The position numbers and the translations under genes are program-made. A stretch of 64,000 nucleotides of DNA from Acanthochlamys bracteata. Taxonomy: Eukaryota; Streptophyta; Magnoliopsida; Pandanales; Velloziaceae. The notes beneath the pieces are model-generated. The model was given only the letters and a program-made list of their open reading frames with translations, had not been told where the DNA came from and made no database searches. The stretch spans positions 4,836,001-4,900,000 of the forward strand of contig CM034138.1 of the NCBI GenBank assembly GCA_019914995.1, written 5' to 3'. Positions 47,372 through 60,780 of this stretch are shown piece by piece (within the stretch, counting starts at the first letter, position 1; each line of letters starts with the position of its first letter).

Positions 47372-47409
47372 TATTTAGAGTATTATTGTTACTTCAATTC
47401 ACATCAATA
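47341..47409 (-). repeat. 3' LTR remnant of copia B
   Basis: Matches the first half (minus sense) of the 97-bp LTR at 52514-52610. The TA repeat at 47341-47367 replaces the centre, and the outer half is missing where element B ends. Confidence 0.65.
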
Positions 47410-50400
47410 TATTTTTTAACTTGGTGCATAGATGTCTCTAATAGCCAACTTTTCAAGTGAGTTATGAAATATTTTATTAGAAATAATTTTCGTGAATATA
47501 TCTACGAACTGATCTTCAGACATTGCAAATAGGAACTGAACTGTCTTGTCGTCTAGTTTTTGATCATGTTGAACCGAATTATAAGCAATATATTAATAGT
47601 TGCCTTGTTGTGACAAAATAATTTCATCGAAGATACCAGTGTGTGACCAACTTTTGTAAATAATTTTTTAAACTAAAAAAAGTTCACATAAACCTTTGCT
47701 TATTCCTCTGAACTTAGCTTCTACACACAATAATGCAACTATTTTTGTTTTTTACTCTAAGTGACCAAATTACTATCTGCAAAAGTAAAGTATCTTGATG
47801 TACATCTTTTATCAGAAATACTTTTTGCCCAGTCAGCATTAGATATCCTTCAATATTAAGGTGATTATTCTTATAGAACATGATCCCTCTCCCTAAGGCA
47901 GATTTTAAATAGAGGAGAATTCGAAATACAGCATTCATATGATCTTGACTAATACAATATATGAATTGACTTACCACGTTTACAGCATAAGCAATATCGG
48001 GCCTTGTATGGGATAAATAAATTAATTTTTCAACAATCTTTTGATGCCTCTCCTTATTAGTAGGTACATAATGAGAATATTTTTCCAACCCGTAATTCTG
48101 AATAATCGGACTGTCTGCTGGTTTATAATTAAACATTCCTGTCTCAGACAACATATCAATACAAAATACCTTACTTTCTCTATGATATCAAAATACCTTT
48201 TTCTGATCGAGCTACTTTAATACCAAAAATATTTAAGTCCTGCTAGACTTTCATTTCAAACTCAGTAGATAAATACTTTTGTAATGTAGAAATTTATTTT
48301 ATGTCATCACATATTATTATCATTTTATCAACATAAATAATCAACATATTATTTGAGTTGCCTTTTTAGAACCCACAATTTTTCATTGCAAACTAAATCT
48401 TTCGAGCCAAGACCGATGAGATTGTTTTCAATCTATACAGTGCATTCTGAAGCTTGTATACTATTTCAGCATGAGATGTCACAGCGTATCTTGTTGGAAT
48501 ATCCATATATACTTCCTCCTTCAGCTCACCATGTGGAAATGAATTTTTTATGTCAAATTGATGTAGTGACCAATTTGGATTTACTACAAGAGATAGTAGG
48601 ACTTCAAAGTGTTCAATTTTGCCACTGGTGAAAAAATTTCTTGGTAATCTACACCATATTTCTGTGCGTATTTTTTTACAACAAATCTCGCTTTGTACCG
48701 TTCGATAGATTCGTCTGCTTTATATCTGATAGAAAATATTCACTTGCATCCGGTGACTTTCTTCCTCTCTGATAATGAGACAAGGTCTATGTGTTATTTT
48801 TTTTAGCGCTTTCATCTTCTCTCTATCGCGTAAGCCCACTTAGGATTTACTAAGTCTTCTTGCACTCCATTAGGGATATGACAGGATCAGAACTCATTCA
48901 CAAAGATTTTCAATGATTATGATAGTCCCTGCGATAAAACATAGTTGGCATAGAATCTTTTGCATTTCTTCCTCGAAATCTGGTGAGTACATATCTTTAG
49001 GTTTGCCACGATTATGCTTGAAGGATAACTTATAAGCAGTAGAAATTTTTGAAGTGTTATCAGGAGATAAGGTGATCGAGGAACTTACCTCATGAATATT
49101 CTCTGGAGATTGATCTACTTGTATGAGAGGATGAAAGGGGTTTTCTTCGATGTTGTCATCTACTTCAGATGAGAGAGGTATGTCGGATTGGTACGTCTTT
49201 GCAATTCGGATTCTTCGATAAGGCCCTCTATCTCTTCCTGCTCTGTTTTCCTTACCAACTATGGATTAGGTACGACAGGCATGGAAGTTTCTTTTTTTGT
49301 AAATCGTATGCAACTATTTTAATTATTGTATTCACATTGCGTCTCCCTCTGAAGAGGAGAATTTGATACTTAGAAAGAGAAGAACATTTCATATTCTAAC
49401 AATGTGACATCCATTGTGATATATGTGCATTTAGTGGTGGGATGATAACAACAATAGCCTTTCGTACGTGTACCATAACTCAAGAAAATACAAGGAACAG
49501 CACGACCAAGTTTCGTACGTTGAGTTTTATGTAGATGCACAAATACTAGACATCCAAACATATGAGGTGGAAGCATCAAAATCGACGGTAAGGAAAAATG
49601 ATGATATAATGCCCTAAAAGGAGTCTTAAAGTTCAGTACCCTGGAGGGCATCCGATTAAGCAAATATACTACAGAAATAATTACGTCTGACCAATAATTT
49701 TGAGATACATTTGATTGGATCATAAGAGCTCTAGTTATACGCTGTAGTGTATAAGATCATATGGTTTCATTAATAATGTCATGAGTCTGAAAATAATCGA
49801 TAAAGTCATGACTACCATACTCGCCACCATTATCAGTATGAAGAATCCAAAGTGTGGTTAGAAACTTAGTCTGAATCATATTATGAAAGTAGCGAAAAAT
49901 GCGAAACACTTCATTCTTATTGTTCATTAAATAAAACTAAGTAATTCGCGTACAATCATTAACAAATATCACAAACCACCGAAAATCAGATGGGTTGGAC
50001 ATAGGTTCAGGACATTAGAATGAATCAAAATATAAGGGAGTTTGACTCCTACTAGGACTAACAGAGTAATAAGCATGATGACTTTATCTAAAATGCACAC
50101 ATCATATTTGAAGTCTGAAGCATTAAAGCTAGGAAATAAATTTGGTAATATAAACTAGAAATAGCTGAAAGAAGGATGTCTCAACCGACGATGCCATAAC
50201 CGAAAATGCCTCTGCTTATATTTAGATAAGTATGATTTGCTCTAGCAGGACTGAAGTCTTCAATATAGTATAACTCTCCTCTTTTAGTACCATGATCAAT
50301 GATCTACTTAGTGAGAATATTTTGAATAATACAAAACTGAGGATACATTAGTATAATATAATTTAATTCTTCGATAGCTTGTCCCACTGATATTAATTTA

Positions 50401-52513
50401 TTTAACAGAAATAGAACAAGTAAATTGTTTGGTAATGACAGAGGGCGATAAGGCCACGGTTCCAGCCTACTGTGACTGGATATATGACTCCATTGGCATT
50501 GGCAATAGATGTTCACCTTTGTGCGGTGGTAGTGATAAGGTCACGTGAGTCATAAGTTATATGGTCAGTTGCTCATAAATCAATTATCCGTTCCGGATAC
50601 TTTTCATGAGAAGAATTGTTGGAAGAATGACGCTTTATTGGTCAACTTCTGAAATAAAAAATAATTGAGTTTCGGCATTTACTATAGTAGCTTGACCGGT
50701 ATCACTATTAGCAACAGTATCACGTTATTTTTTGGCCTTGAACTCGTTCCACCAGTCTAGATACCCATGTAAATTGAAGCATGTCTTACGGGTATGTTTC
50801 GTCTTCCCACAATGTGTGCAGCCTCCTCCCTCCGGCAGTGCTTTTGTCCTTAAAGATGCTGACTTCCTGCATTTGTCCTAGTCTTGATCATATTACTAGT
50901 ATGTGTTAACTGAAGTGCACATGATTTAGGTCCACACTTAGACACCATAATTGCACCAGTTAGAGCTTATGTTCCCATTAGTATAACGGCTTGTATCGAG
51001 TCTTTTTTTCTAACATGTGCATATGTCTTCTGTACTGTCAAAAATGCTCGAATCTGAAGTACATCGCTCTGTACTTTATGAAGGTGATCGTCCAATCCAT
51101 TAAGGAATATGTATCCCGTATGCTCCTGTAGTATAGTATTATATATTTATATGTCCATGTCGCACTCTATTGGTTTTGGACGACAACAATCAATTTTCCT
51201 CTACAAACTTTGTAAAGTATTATAATACACTTCAATAGATCCTCCCGCCTGGCTTGTTGACTCATTTGTCTTTTGAGATCATACACATTGGAGGTGTCGG
51301 TGCCCTCAAAAAGGTTGTAGCGCATCCCATATTTCCTTCACTGTAGGAAAACAAATAAAATTATCTGTCAAAATTAGGATCTACGAGTTGATCAACAACC
51401 CCTTTATAGTCGAATTTTTATTTCTCTGTTTTCTAAAAATTAGATCAATAGATAAATACTGTGAAAAATCTCTATTAATATACCCCAATTTGTACTTAGA
51501 AGAGATATACATCTCTATAACTTAGGATTATAAAGTATAATTGGTAACATCCAATTCGATGCTGATTTGTTCGGTAGATATGCCACAATTTGTGCTCGAT
51601 TTTTAGATTTGAGTCTGAGTCAATATCTGTGCCATTATAGCTGTGAAGTCATATAACACGGAGGTTATACTGTTCTGCTAATCCATCTGGTCTCTGTAAA
51701 GCAAACTTAGCATAGTTAAAACAAAAAAGATAAGATCCTCTATCTCAATCAATGCTTTCTGCAACATGCCAAATTATACGCAGCGGTGCTATTGGCTCGG
51801 ACAAGGAAGAAGGCACCAAATTGGAGAATGTGAGACCGTGCAGGGAATGTGAGGCCGTGCTAGGGACAGGGAAGCTCGACAAAGTTGGCTCCGCCAGGAG
51901 TGACAGCGCTCGGGACAGGAAGGCGGTGGAACTCAGATCTGCTATGATCTCCTACGGCTGATCGGACCGGAGCAATGAAATCTTCACTAGTCTGCCGGCG
52001 AGCGCAAGCCGGGTTCATCGGTGAAGTATCGGCTGATTGGATTAGAGACACGGCGGCAGGGAACATGATCGGAAGCAAACCAAGCCACGACAATGAGGAG
52101 GGAAAGAATGCCAACGGGGTTGAGGCCGGATCGGAGGTCAGCGGTGATTATCGGGACAGTCGTCGGAGGAGATGATCGGCAACGGCCTCGATACCGGGTG
52201 CTGGTGTTTGGACACGGCGGCAAAGCGGATCGAGCGATTTGGATGCGGTGAGGCAGGATTGAAGATCGGCGGTGGTTGAGGAGAAGCAATCTACCGCGGC
52301 AGTACGGCGATGCGATCCGCCGGGACTGATAGTCGAGTCCCATCAGATTGCGATCGGTCTGGTTGGTATCGATCGGTCTTGTCTGATCAGCTGGTCTGTT
52401 CTAATCGGCAGATCTAGTCTGTGATCGGACAAAAAAAAATCCGCAGTGTACGATCCGGTGGAGTTTGTCAGTACGGTAGGAGCCATAGGATTTCTAACCT
52501 GCTGTTGATATCA

Positions 52514-52610
52514 TGTTGAAGTACATATATATGATTTCATCATTACTACGAATATATAGATATATTATTAAATACTTAAAATATTATTGTAATTTCATCT
52601 CACGCTAACA
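52514..52610 (-). repeat. 5' LTR of copia B, 97 bp
   Basis: Plus-strand ends TGTTGAAGTACATATATATG and CATCTCACGCTAACA, with the primer site immediately to the left. This is very short for a copia LTR with a full-length interior. Confidence 0.75.
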
Positions 52611-52928
52611 AACTTAAGTATGAGCTACTAAGCTTAAGTATGAGCTACTAAAAATCAATAATTTAACTCGTAGTGTGCAACATGAACATTATAATAATTT
52701 TATTCGACACTATACATCATATGCGTTAGTTGAATCGTATTATTTATTTGTACAGAGTACAAACAAAATAAGTAACTGATAATGACTAAGCAACTTCTAC
52801 GTTAGTCGTGTCGGTGCACTCTTTATGTGTTAGAATACTTCCTTACAACTCCTCTCCCCTCTGTGTATCTGCTTACGATTTCAAAAACCATTAGAGCATT
52901 TCGGGTGACGCATTGGTATAGTAATTAT

Positions 52929-53189
52929 GGGGGCGTTTGGAATTGCTTATGAAATAAAACTTTTCTTAAATAGAAGATATTTTTATTCTTTTTGAAGAAC
53001 GAATTTTATTTTTTTTATTTCCAAAAAAATAATAAAAATATGCAATAAAAAGATCTCACTCCGTAGAATTTTTCTACACTTTCTAAATTTTTAAATAAAT
53101 TTTTTATATATTTATAAAATATATATTGAAAAATATAAAATGAGAAAAAGTTGATAAGCAGCTTATAATAAGCTGTGCCAAACACTCCC
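52929..53189. mobile_element. Tourist-like MITE, 261 bp
   Basis: Ends GGGGGCGTTTGG and (inverse) GGGAGTGTTTGG, flanked by TAT at 52926-52928 and 53190-53192. The interior is the reverse orientation of 11183-11442 and 19683-19953 (GTAGAATTTTTCTACAC, ATATGCAATAAAAAGATC). Best-preserved member in the window. Confidence 0.88.
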
Positions 53190-53192
53190 TAT

Positions 53193-54180
53193 ATCCTTTA
53201 GGATAAGCTATATGTTAGCAAAGATAATTAGATACCCGCGAAGTGTTATGGTGTGTTTGAATGAAGGGTTAATAAACAGGAAGAAGTAGAAAAGAAAGAA
53301 AGAATAAGAAAAGAAAAAAAAGAACTCGAAGATAAAATATGTAATACTATTTGAATATACTAGTAAAATAAAAAAAATATAAGAATAAATTATGTTTGAA
53401 TTAGAAGCGTTGTCTCATACAATCATATACAATTTATCTCATTTTTAAAAAGTGAATACGTGTTTATTTATGTAATTATTTATAATATTTTTTTATTTTC
53501 TTAATGTAAATACTAACAGAATTTTTTTTTTATAATTTTCTTGATGTAAATAATAACAAGTGCATATGATTTGAGTATTCAAATATTCTGTCTTTATATT
53601 TGCTTCACTGTGTAGAGAGCTACAGAATAAAAATAATATTAATTTGTTATCATATTTTGTAACTTGATCATATCTAATTCAAATATATACATGTATCAAT
53701 ATTTATGATTAGAGTTATAGAACCAAAGAAATTTAAACTCATCCTTTAATTACTTCAATATGATTATGGTTGTTTGAAGTTGCAAACTCTATTAAATCAA
53801 TAAAAAAACAGTTACACTCAGCACTACCACAATGATAACAACTTAAGTCAATCAACCATGCATGTCAATTTCAGCACATTGTAGATTACATTACAATATA
53901 TATAACATGAAAACCCTACATCATGCACTTGACAAGCACTATGAAAATGAATAACCATCAATTGAGATGAAGATTGAAAAGACCATAAACTTAATGCAAC
54001 ATCTATTGCTTGCTGCAACATTTAAATAGCACAACTAATCATGATATTCCAAGATCCATATGGTTTGCATAATAGACTAGATAACAAAATTCTTTGAAAA
54101 CTTGCTTTCCCGAAAGACTCAAAAAAAGTCTTTCAACTAGAGGCAAATAAAATAACCAGTCAAACGCAAATAACAAGTTA
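53193..54180. other. Spacer, no gene recognised
   Basis: AT-rich. A purine-rich run lies at 53275-53320. From about 53770 the base composition becomes less biased, possibly the 3' flank of the RPL8 relic. No other feature seen. Confidence 0.4.
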
Positions 54181-54449
54181 TTAAGAGCTCTTCTCAGCAG
54201 TAGTAGCAGCCTGTTCGCGAAGACGTTCGGTTCTCCTGGCAGCAATGAGACCAATCTTCTGCCCAGGAGGAGCATCACGCCTTACCGCTGATGCGTGGAC
54301 CAATGTGCTGGTGGTAGTTACCACCTCTATGGAGATGTGCATTACCAGCCTTAAGATGTGGTTTCTCAGTCCTACCGCCAGCAACCTGCCCAATCATTGC
54401 TCTACAGCCACTAGGAAGAACTTTCTTTGCGCTATATGGGAGCTCAACC
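54181..54449 (-). pseudogene. Ribosomal protein uL2 (RPL8) last-exon relic
   Basis: On the minus strand, after an acceptor-like ACTTGCAG, the frame reads [37 protein letters not shown] and GGNYHQHIG; then, one base out of frame, [20 protein letters not shown] and [18 protein letters not shown], ending at a stop. This is the C-terminal third of cytosolic 60S protein uL2, which binds 25S rRNA near the peptidyl-transferase centre. Compared with the family, about two dozen residues between GNA and HGGGNHQ (the YRVKRN...EHPH segment) are missing, one Gly of GGG is lost, and a one-base insertion follows QHIG. No upstream exons were found within 2.6 kb. The intron-like edge argues against a retrocopy. 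Confidence 0.9.
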
Positions 54450-57095
54450 CTGCAAGTATATGAAATCATATTTTTAGTCAAAATTATTAAGCAAATTAGG
54501 TTGATGCTAAGGGAATTTCTAGAAAACAACAGATTCATCAACAAAATGCAAGATAAAATAACACAATTTACAACATGATGTTCGACAACACATTGGAAAG
54601 AATTCTACAGAATCGGAAGTGTTATAATGTTTAAGAAAGCATGCTGACACATCAAATCAATTCTCAAGAAGAACAATGACATATATGTCTCATTTTATCC
54701 AAAAGAGTACGAGCTACACTTCATGTCATCAGGCACAACCACTAAATATAACAAATACACTCACATCAACTAAAAACTATGACAAAAAATAAGATGTTCT
54801 TAATAGCTAGCACTACCATCAGTCAACAAGTTACTAATGTACTATAACATGATAGTAATATTAAGAACGAAGCCTACAGATTAAAGTGATACATATCAAG
54901 CATGTAAAAGGTGTAAATTACCCACTAGAATTAAGAAGTAGATGTAAGAGAATCCAAAAATCTTAAAACCTTCAACACAAAAAAATTACTCTCATAAACC
55001 AACAAAAAGCAATAACTCACTGGCATTGTTGAACTTATATAGAAATCCCAAGGAAACTATACATTGTAAGTCTTAGTAAGGTTCAATCTGTAGAATAACT
55101 AGCCCACGTCACAATAAGGAAAACAAATAAAATTCCCAACTCTCTACACACTCAATCTGACAATGCATATTCTACAAAATTCAACATTCCAGCACTGAGA
55201 ATGACTAACTAACCCAAACAGACAGTATCCAATTAAACAAACCATAGGAGCTCTATCTGGCCACTTTTCTCCCTATCTTTTATCGTTGAGCGGATCATCA
55301 TAAAGAACAGCAACAAAGCAAACACCTACAATTCAATCAACCAAATGATACAAAGATTAGATTTTTAACAAAAACCTAGCAACCAGTCGACCAAATGATT
55401 CAAGATAAGAGTTTTTGCAAACATCCTGCAAAATTAACGCAACAAAATCTCAAATAACATATCCTGAGCAAGCACTAGTGCCTAATTGACTCCAAAAAAA
55501 CAAAAAAAAAAGGATTTTTGCTGACAACCTACAACTTCAAAAAAAAAAAAAAATTAGACATGATAAGTTTTGTGAAAGGCAAGTAGAAAAGCTAAAACCA
55601 ACAAATCATGAAAATAATACTTGATGTTTGAATTACTTGAACAATACTGTTTGTTTCTTCTCCTTTCAATAATATGTTATCTATCAACTTTGGGAATTTG
55701 ATAAACAAGTAAGAAACATTTGCAAAGAGTTAAGACCATGGAAGAGTTTGTCAATGAACCATTCTGAAAGTTAAGGAAGGATCAAGAAATTTTTTCTGGA
55801 GTGTTTAGAAAAATAACTTGAATCAAATACTTTCCATCTCAAATCCAGTTATAGCTTTTCAAGACACTAATGCAATGTAGGTACTTTTTCAAGCCAAACT
55901 ATGGTAGTTGACTCAAATAAAATGAATCATACTTGTCGATGTTAGTTTAGTTCACAAGTCAGGAAGTCAGAATGAAACTGTTGGTGCAGGATAACAAACA
56001 CTCTTAAGTACTCTAGGCGATAGAATATTGAGAAATCTATCTTCAAGTAGCTTGATTTGCGTAACTTCTATATAAAGATAAATCAAATAAGATTTTGACA
56101 TCCAGGATTACATAAGACTCAGGTCTCAAAGATAACAATGCTAACTTTTACAGGTATTAAACGAAAAAGAAAAGAAATGAAAAACCTACGGAAAGCAAAA
56201 ACATACATAAGCAGGTGAAAGGGTTACTAGTAATGCATCTCTATTTGATGCTGTTGTTGGTTACTAGCAATAGCATGACGTCTTCTAATTTATAGAAGTT
56301 CTACTCCTAGTGGAACGATTGAAAATAAAGATTAAAAATGAATGTGATGATTTTGATTGATTAAGTTTTTTACATTGGAAACATATACACTGTACATAAT
56401 GAGCTATAAGTAATGGGCTCATGCTTGGCTCGAAATACAATCTAACAAACACCTAGAACAAAAGAGGTGATTGTGTAGGGAAGTAAAACATTGCACTTAA
56501 AAATTGAAACTTAGACCATCCTAGGAGCATTGGAAATGGACTAGAACTTTGGCCCATATCACATTCGTTGGTTTCGAACTTCACTAGTGTTACCAAACCT
56601 CATGCTTCTTTCTCAAGTCTGTCTTTAGACCCTGTTATAGAGTCTACATTAGTGACTAAGTCAAGTCCAATATTCATGTGAATATAAACTAATAGCTTTA
56701 AGACTTTTGAGCTTCAATTAAGCATCTGAACGAATAAGTATATCAAAAACATAAAAACTATCCAGACACTAAATCTCATATTTTTGACCGAGGATGGGCT
56801 CCTTTGTCTATCCAATCGTTTGAAGAGTCTTTGATAGTTTGTCAATTAAATCTTCATACGAGAAACTAATTTGATGGTTGCTTTGAATCATTTAAATTAA
56901 TTATTTCTTGTGAAACTATAGTTCCTATACACTGCAAAGACTGAAACGAAGAGGTTCGTAGCAGTGCTAATTTAGTTCCACATCTTCAAAGCCCTAAAGG
57001 GAATAACAGAAAACACCTACTTTCATCCTCCAGTGCACTAATATCCTGAACTTATTTGTACTGATTTATATGTTAGATATATAAAGTCACTTTGC
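54450..57095. other. Long spacer, possible old intron or flank
   Basis: Less AT-extreme than the rest, with no terminal repeats, no retroelement motifs and no coding frames of note. On the minus strand it lies upstream of the RPL8 last exon and might be its former intron, but I found none of the conserved N-terminal uL2 segments. A-runs occur at 55493-55555. Confidence 0.4.
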
Positions 57096-57098
57096 TAA

Positions 57099-57350
57099 AG
57101 GGATGTTTGAGCGTGCTTTTGAAAGAGAGTTTTTCTAAGACCATAGATATTTTAAAAATTTTTTAAAAACGAGCTCTAGTTTTATCTCAAAAAAATAATA
57201 AAAATAAGTAATAGTAAGATTTTACAATGTAAAATTTTTTGTACGTTCTCAATTAAAAAAAATTCTAGAGAATGTTGTAGAGGGTTTATTGAAAATGTGA
57301 AATTAAAAATTGGAATGAAAAGTAAATGAAAAGCAATCCCAAACAACGCC
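57099..57350. mobile_element. Tourist-like MITE beside copia LTR
   Basis: Ends AGGGATGTTTGAGCGTGCTT and (inverse) GGCGTTGTTTGGGATTGCTT, flanked by TAA at 57096-57098 and 57351-57353 (the match extends to CTAAA). The right end lies 4 bp before the copia LTR start at 57355. No coding capacity. Confidence 0.7.
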
Positions 57351-57354
57351 TAAA

Positions 57355-60300
57355 TGTTAGCAACATTTACCTAAAGTATGGAAAGCCAGTAGGCAATAAA
57401 GATGAACTATCACCTAGAAGATTAGAAGGTCAAGAAACTTGGGCCATTAATTGGGAGATGGAACATCATGAGACTTGCACTATTAATTGAAAGATAGAAG
57501 ACAACTATTTAGAAATACTAAAAGTTACCTTATGCACTATATATATAAACGAGAGCCATGCATTCGGAACACAACAATAATCACAAGAACTACATCAAGC
57601 AAAAGGTGTACACAAGTGTGAGAGATTCAATAGAGCATTGAAGTGAGTGTTTCTACTTCAGGTGTAACACAATAATTACAATTGCTGATTTACTAACCTT
57701 AAGACAATTTGCTTTATCATGACGTTTTTTTCCTTTTTTTCTTGTAAATCTCAATGTTCTGTGTTTGCTTTGTCCTTTTTTTAATTTCGTATTGTTTAGA
57801 AAAGCTACTTAGATGTATTTTTTACTACGTCTATCTACAATTGAATACATTCGTTTTTTGTAACAAATAATATCAGAGCTATAGATTCGTTTCAATAACA
57901 AGCAATTATGAGATTAAAAAGTTAGATGAGAGCAACTATACGTTGTGAAGAATAATACTGACGGTTCTTACAAAAGAAAACTATTTGGGAGCATTAAAAG
58001 ATCGACAAGTGACCTTCCGAAGAATATATGGCAAAAGATAGAGTGAAATGTTTTGGCATAAAATTTTCTTACTTTGGCCGACCATATCTTATTGAGCATA
58101 CCGAAAAACCACCACAAATAATGTTTGAGAGAAGTTGGTAAAGACTTACGCCAAAAAGTCACTGCAATATTTGAGCCTTTTGTTTCTCAATTAGCAGCGT
58201 TGAAAAAGAAAATAGAAAACATTGATACTTCTGCAAAGCCTTCTTGATTCTTACAAATCATGTAAATGACAACCTTACTAGCTCGACAGGTACACATTCT
58301 CTTCTTTATGGTGAGACAATAGCGGCTATTTGTGAAGAAAGAGTCATCGCAAATGTAAGAAAGAGGTTATACCTGATGAACACTATGTTGAAGCCTCAAT
58401 GATGGCACAAGATAGCTTTGGTAAGAACTAAGCGTTTAATTTTAGAAAAAATAGCTCAGGGCAGAAGAAGGACAAGCCACAGGTAAAATATAATGCCTGC
58501 AAAAAGTTTGAGCATTTAAAAAAATAAAAGACTATGACAATTATGGTTAGAGTTGTGGTTCCCTCGAAGTTCCTTATTTGTGTGACTCACAACTATGATG
58601 ATGGTGAGACAATGATTGCTTTCTGTGACAAATCAAAACTCTCACATGTCCAGATATTATCTTCTGGAATAGTTTGGCATATAGCTTTTTGTAGAGATTG
58701 GTTTCATTACTATGAATTTATTTTTAAAGGTGCCTTGTGGATAAAAAATAGATAAATACTTGAAGTTGTTGGAGTCGGTTCTAAAAGGTTTAAGAAAGAC
58801 GATGGAAGAATGTATCATGTGCTTGACCTTTTAATGAATTTGTTATTTTTAGGATAACTTGATGACTTGGGTTGCAAGACTTCAATTGGTGATGGGATCA
58901 TGAAGGTCATAAAGGACGGACAAAAGAACTTAAAGACAAACAAGATTAGCTCAAAACTATACAGGTGCATGGGGTAGCACTGGTATGGGATATGCTTATA
59001 TTGCATCAGGCAGTATTGAGGATATCACTCGAGTGTGGAATTTAAAACTTCAGCATATCATGAAACGTGTTGAAAATCCTCTATGATCGTTGGTTCTTGC
59101 CAGGACTTCTCCGAAATAAAGTTGCCTTTCTGCAAGAAATTTGTCACTGTTAAACAGCACCTTGCCATAGGAGAACAGTTTTTAGGGCCAAACATAAGCT
59201 TGACTTAGTTCACTCAGATGTATGGAAGTCACCACAACTGTCTTTTAGAGGTTCTAATTATTTCTTGTCATTTATTAATGACTTTTACAAGAGAAATTGA
59301 TGTTCTCAATCTAAACAAAGTCGGAAGTTTTTAGAAGTGTTGAACATCTTCAAAGTCCGGATAAATCTTGATTCCAATAGTAGAATTAAGTGCCTTGTAT
59401 CTCAAGAAGGCATCAAGATGTAGCCCATGATGGCTTACACTCCTCAATAAAGTGGAGTTAAATCGAACACTAGTTACGCTGGTACATGGCTATGATACAA
59501 GGGGCTAGTATGCCGCATAGATTTTTGTAGAAGTAGCAAAGACTGCTTTCTTGTATTGAATCGTGTTCCTTCTACGACTAGTGATTGGAAAATTATAATG
59601 GAATTGTGGATTGGTGTCACTATTGACTATTCTCGTTTGTAAAATTTTAATTGCAATGTCTGTGATTTATAATCTCTAGGAAAAGAATCAAGTTAGACCC
59701 AAAGAGTAGATGCCTATACCGAAGGTACGTTAAACATATTTTATATTATTGCTTATTGGATCCCACGCATATAATATTATTTTCAGTAGGGATATCATCT
59801 TTACAAAGTACTAGTTACAAAAAGTGATAGAAGGCCATTCACGGAACAAGGAGGCATCGCTTTCATCTGTGATTACATCAATACTAGAGGAGAAATATGA
59901 CAAAAATGATCCTAATATGAAATCTGTACCAACAGATGAGCATATGAAAGAGGAGGGAATTCTCGGGCAACTCGCAAGGGAAAGATAGTTGAAATGTATG
60001 ACGATTATCTTAAAAAATCATCTCAGTCTAAATATTACTTATTTATAAAGAAGGAGAGTTATCATCTCTCAGGAAAGCATTGAACATTTAAGATGCATCT
60101 ATACAGATAGAAACAATGCAAGAGGAGTTCGAGGCGCTTCATAAGAATAGTATATGGGAGTTAGTTTCTCTACCCCATTACTACAAGGTTATTAAGAAGA
60201 AATCATCTAAAAGATCAAGTGGATGTTTGAGAGAGCTTATCTTTTCCTTTTCATTCCAATTTTTTATTTCACGTTTCCCAATTAATCTTATAAAATAGTT

Positions 60301-60780
60301 TACAATTTTTTTTTTTAATTTTAAAAAATATAAAAAAATCTTACGACGTGAAATCTTTTTATTATTTATTATTTATTAGTTTTTTAAATAAAAAAAGTAT
60401 GGCTCATCTTTTAAAACTTTCCAAATACCCTTTTCTTAAAAAAAACTCATTTTCAATAAGCACTGTCAAACATCCCTCATGTGTGGTATGTAATAATAAA
60501 GTAGAACAGTATAATGTTTTGTTGGTGGAAAGGCATGCATAGAAAAACGAAATTGATATTGATGAGACCTTCTCTCTATAGTGATATCTTGGTCAACTAT
60601 TTGTTGTTTTAGCATTGTATGCATCTTCGAGTCTCTAATTTTAGGAGGTCGATGTCAAGACAGCATTTTTACATGTGGAGCTTGAAGAGAAGATATATAT
60701 GGTTAAGCTAAAATACTTTATTGTAAAGAGTAAGGATGACTGATCTGGTAGTTGGCCAAATCTTTTAAGTAAGCACCATT
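57355..60780 (+). mobile_element. Ty1/copia relic, 3'-truncated (copia D)
   Basis: A probable 5' LTR at 57355-57865 starts TGTTAGCAACATTTACC, ends TTTTTTGTAACA, and has a TATA-like CTATATATATAAAC near 57540. A primer-site-like ATATCAGAGC follows (57870-57880). Gag remains lie at about 57900-58500, protease-zone remains at about 58530-58760, integrase at about 59100-59500, and the reverse transcriptase start at about 60113-60780 (GluGluPhe-type opening, then VDVKTAFLH near 60650). A MITE interrupts RT at 60219-60477. No 3' LTR. Heavily broken fossil. Confidence 0.8.
60219..60477. mobile_element. Tourist-like MITE nested in copia D
   Basis: Ends GTGGATGTTTGAGAGAGCTT and (inverse) AGGGATGTTTGACAGTGCTT, flanked by CAA and CAT (one mismatch). 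The interior shares GACGTGAAATCTTTTTATT and GTATGGCTCATCTTTTAAA blocks with the family. Younger than the copia it interrupts. Confidence 0.7.

Larger units (their letters stand above)
47341..52610 (-). mobile_element. Ty1/copia element with ~100-bp LTRs (copia B)
   Basis: Minus-strand order: short 5' LTR 52610-52514, primer site 52513-52498 (TGATATCAACAGC, a drifted initiator-Met type), long GC-rich leader 52490-51750, gag about 51450-50700 with a CCHC knuckle at about 50825-50780 (CTHC...H...C) followed by LHGYLDWW, integrase about 50300-49370, reverse transcriptase about 49000-48160, RT end and RNase H 48154-47410, and a 3' LTR remnant 47409-47341 cut in its TA tract by Mutator-like element B. 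Broken, with many breaks. GC-rich leader frames at 51860-52343 are not genes. Fossil. Confidence 0.85.

Noticed and set aside
51752-52343. GC-rich frames on both strands as a host gene
   Set aside because: They fall between the primer site and gag of copia B, have no known domain, and overlap each other in opposite strands.
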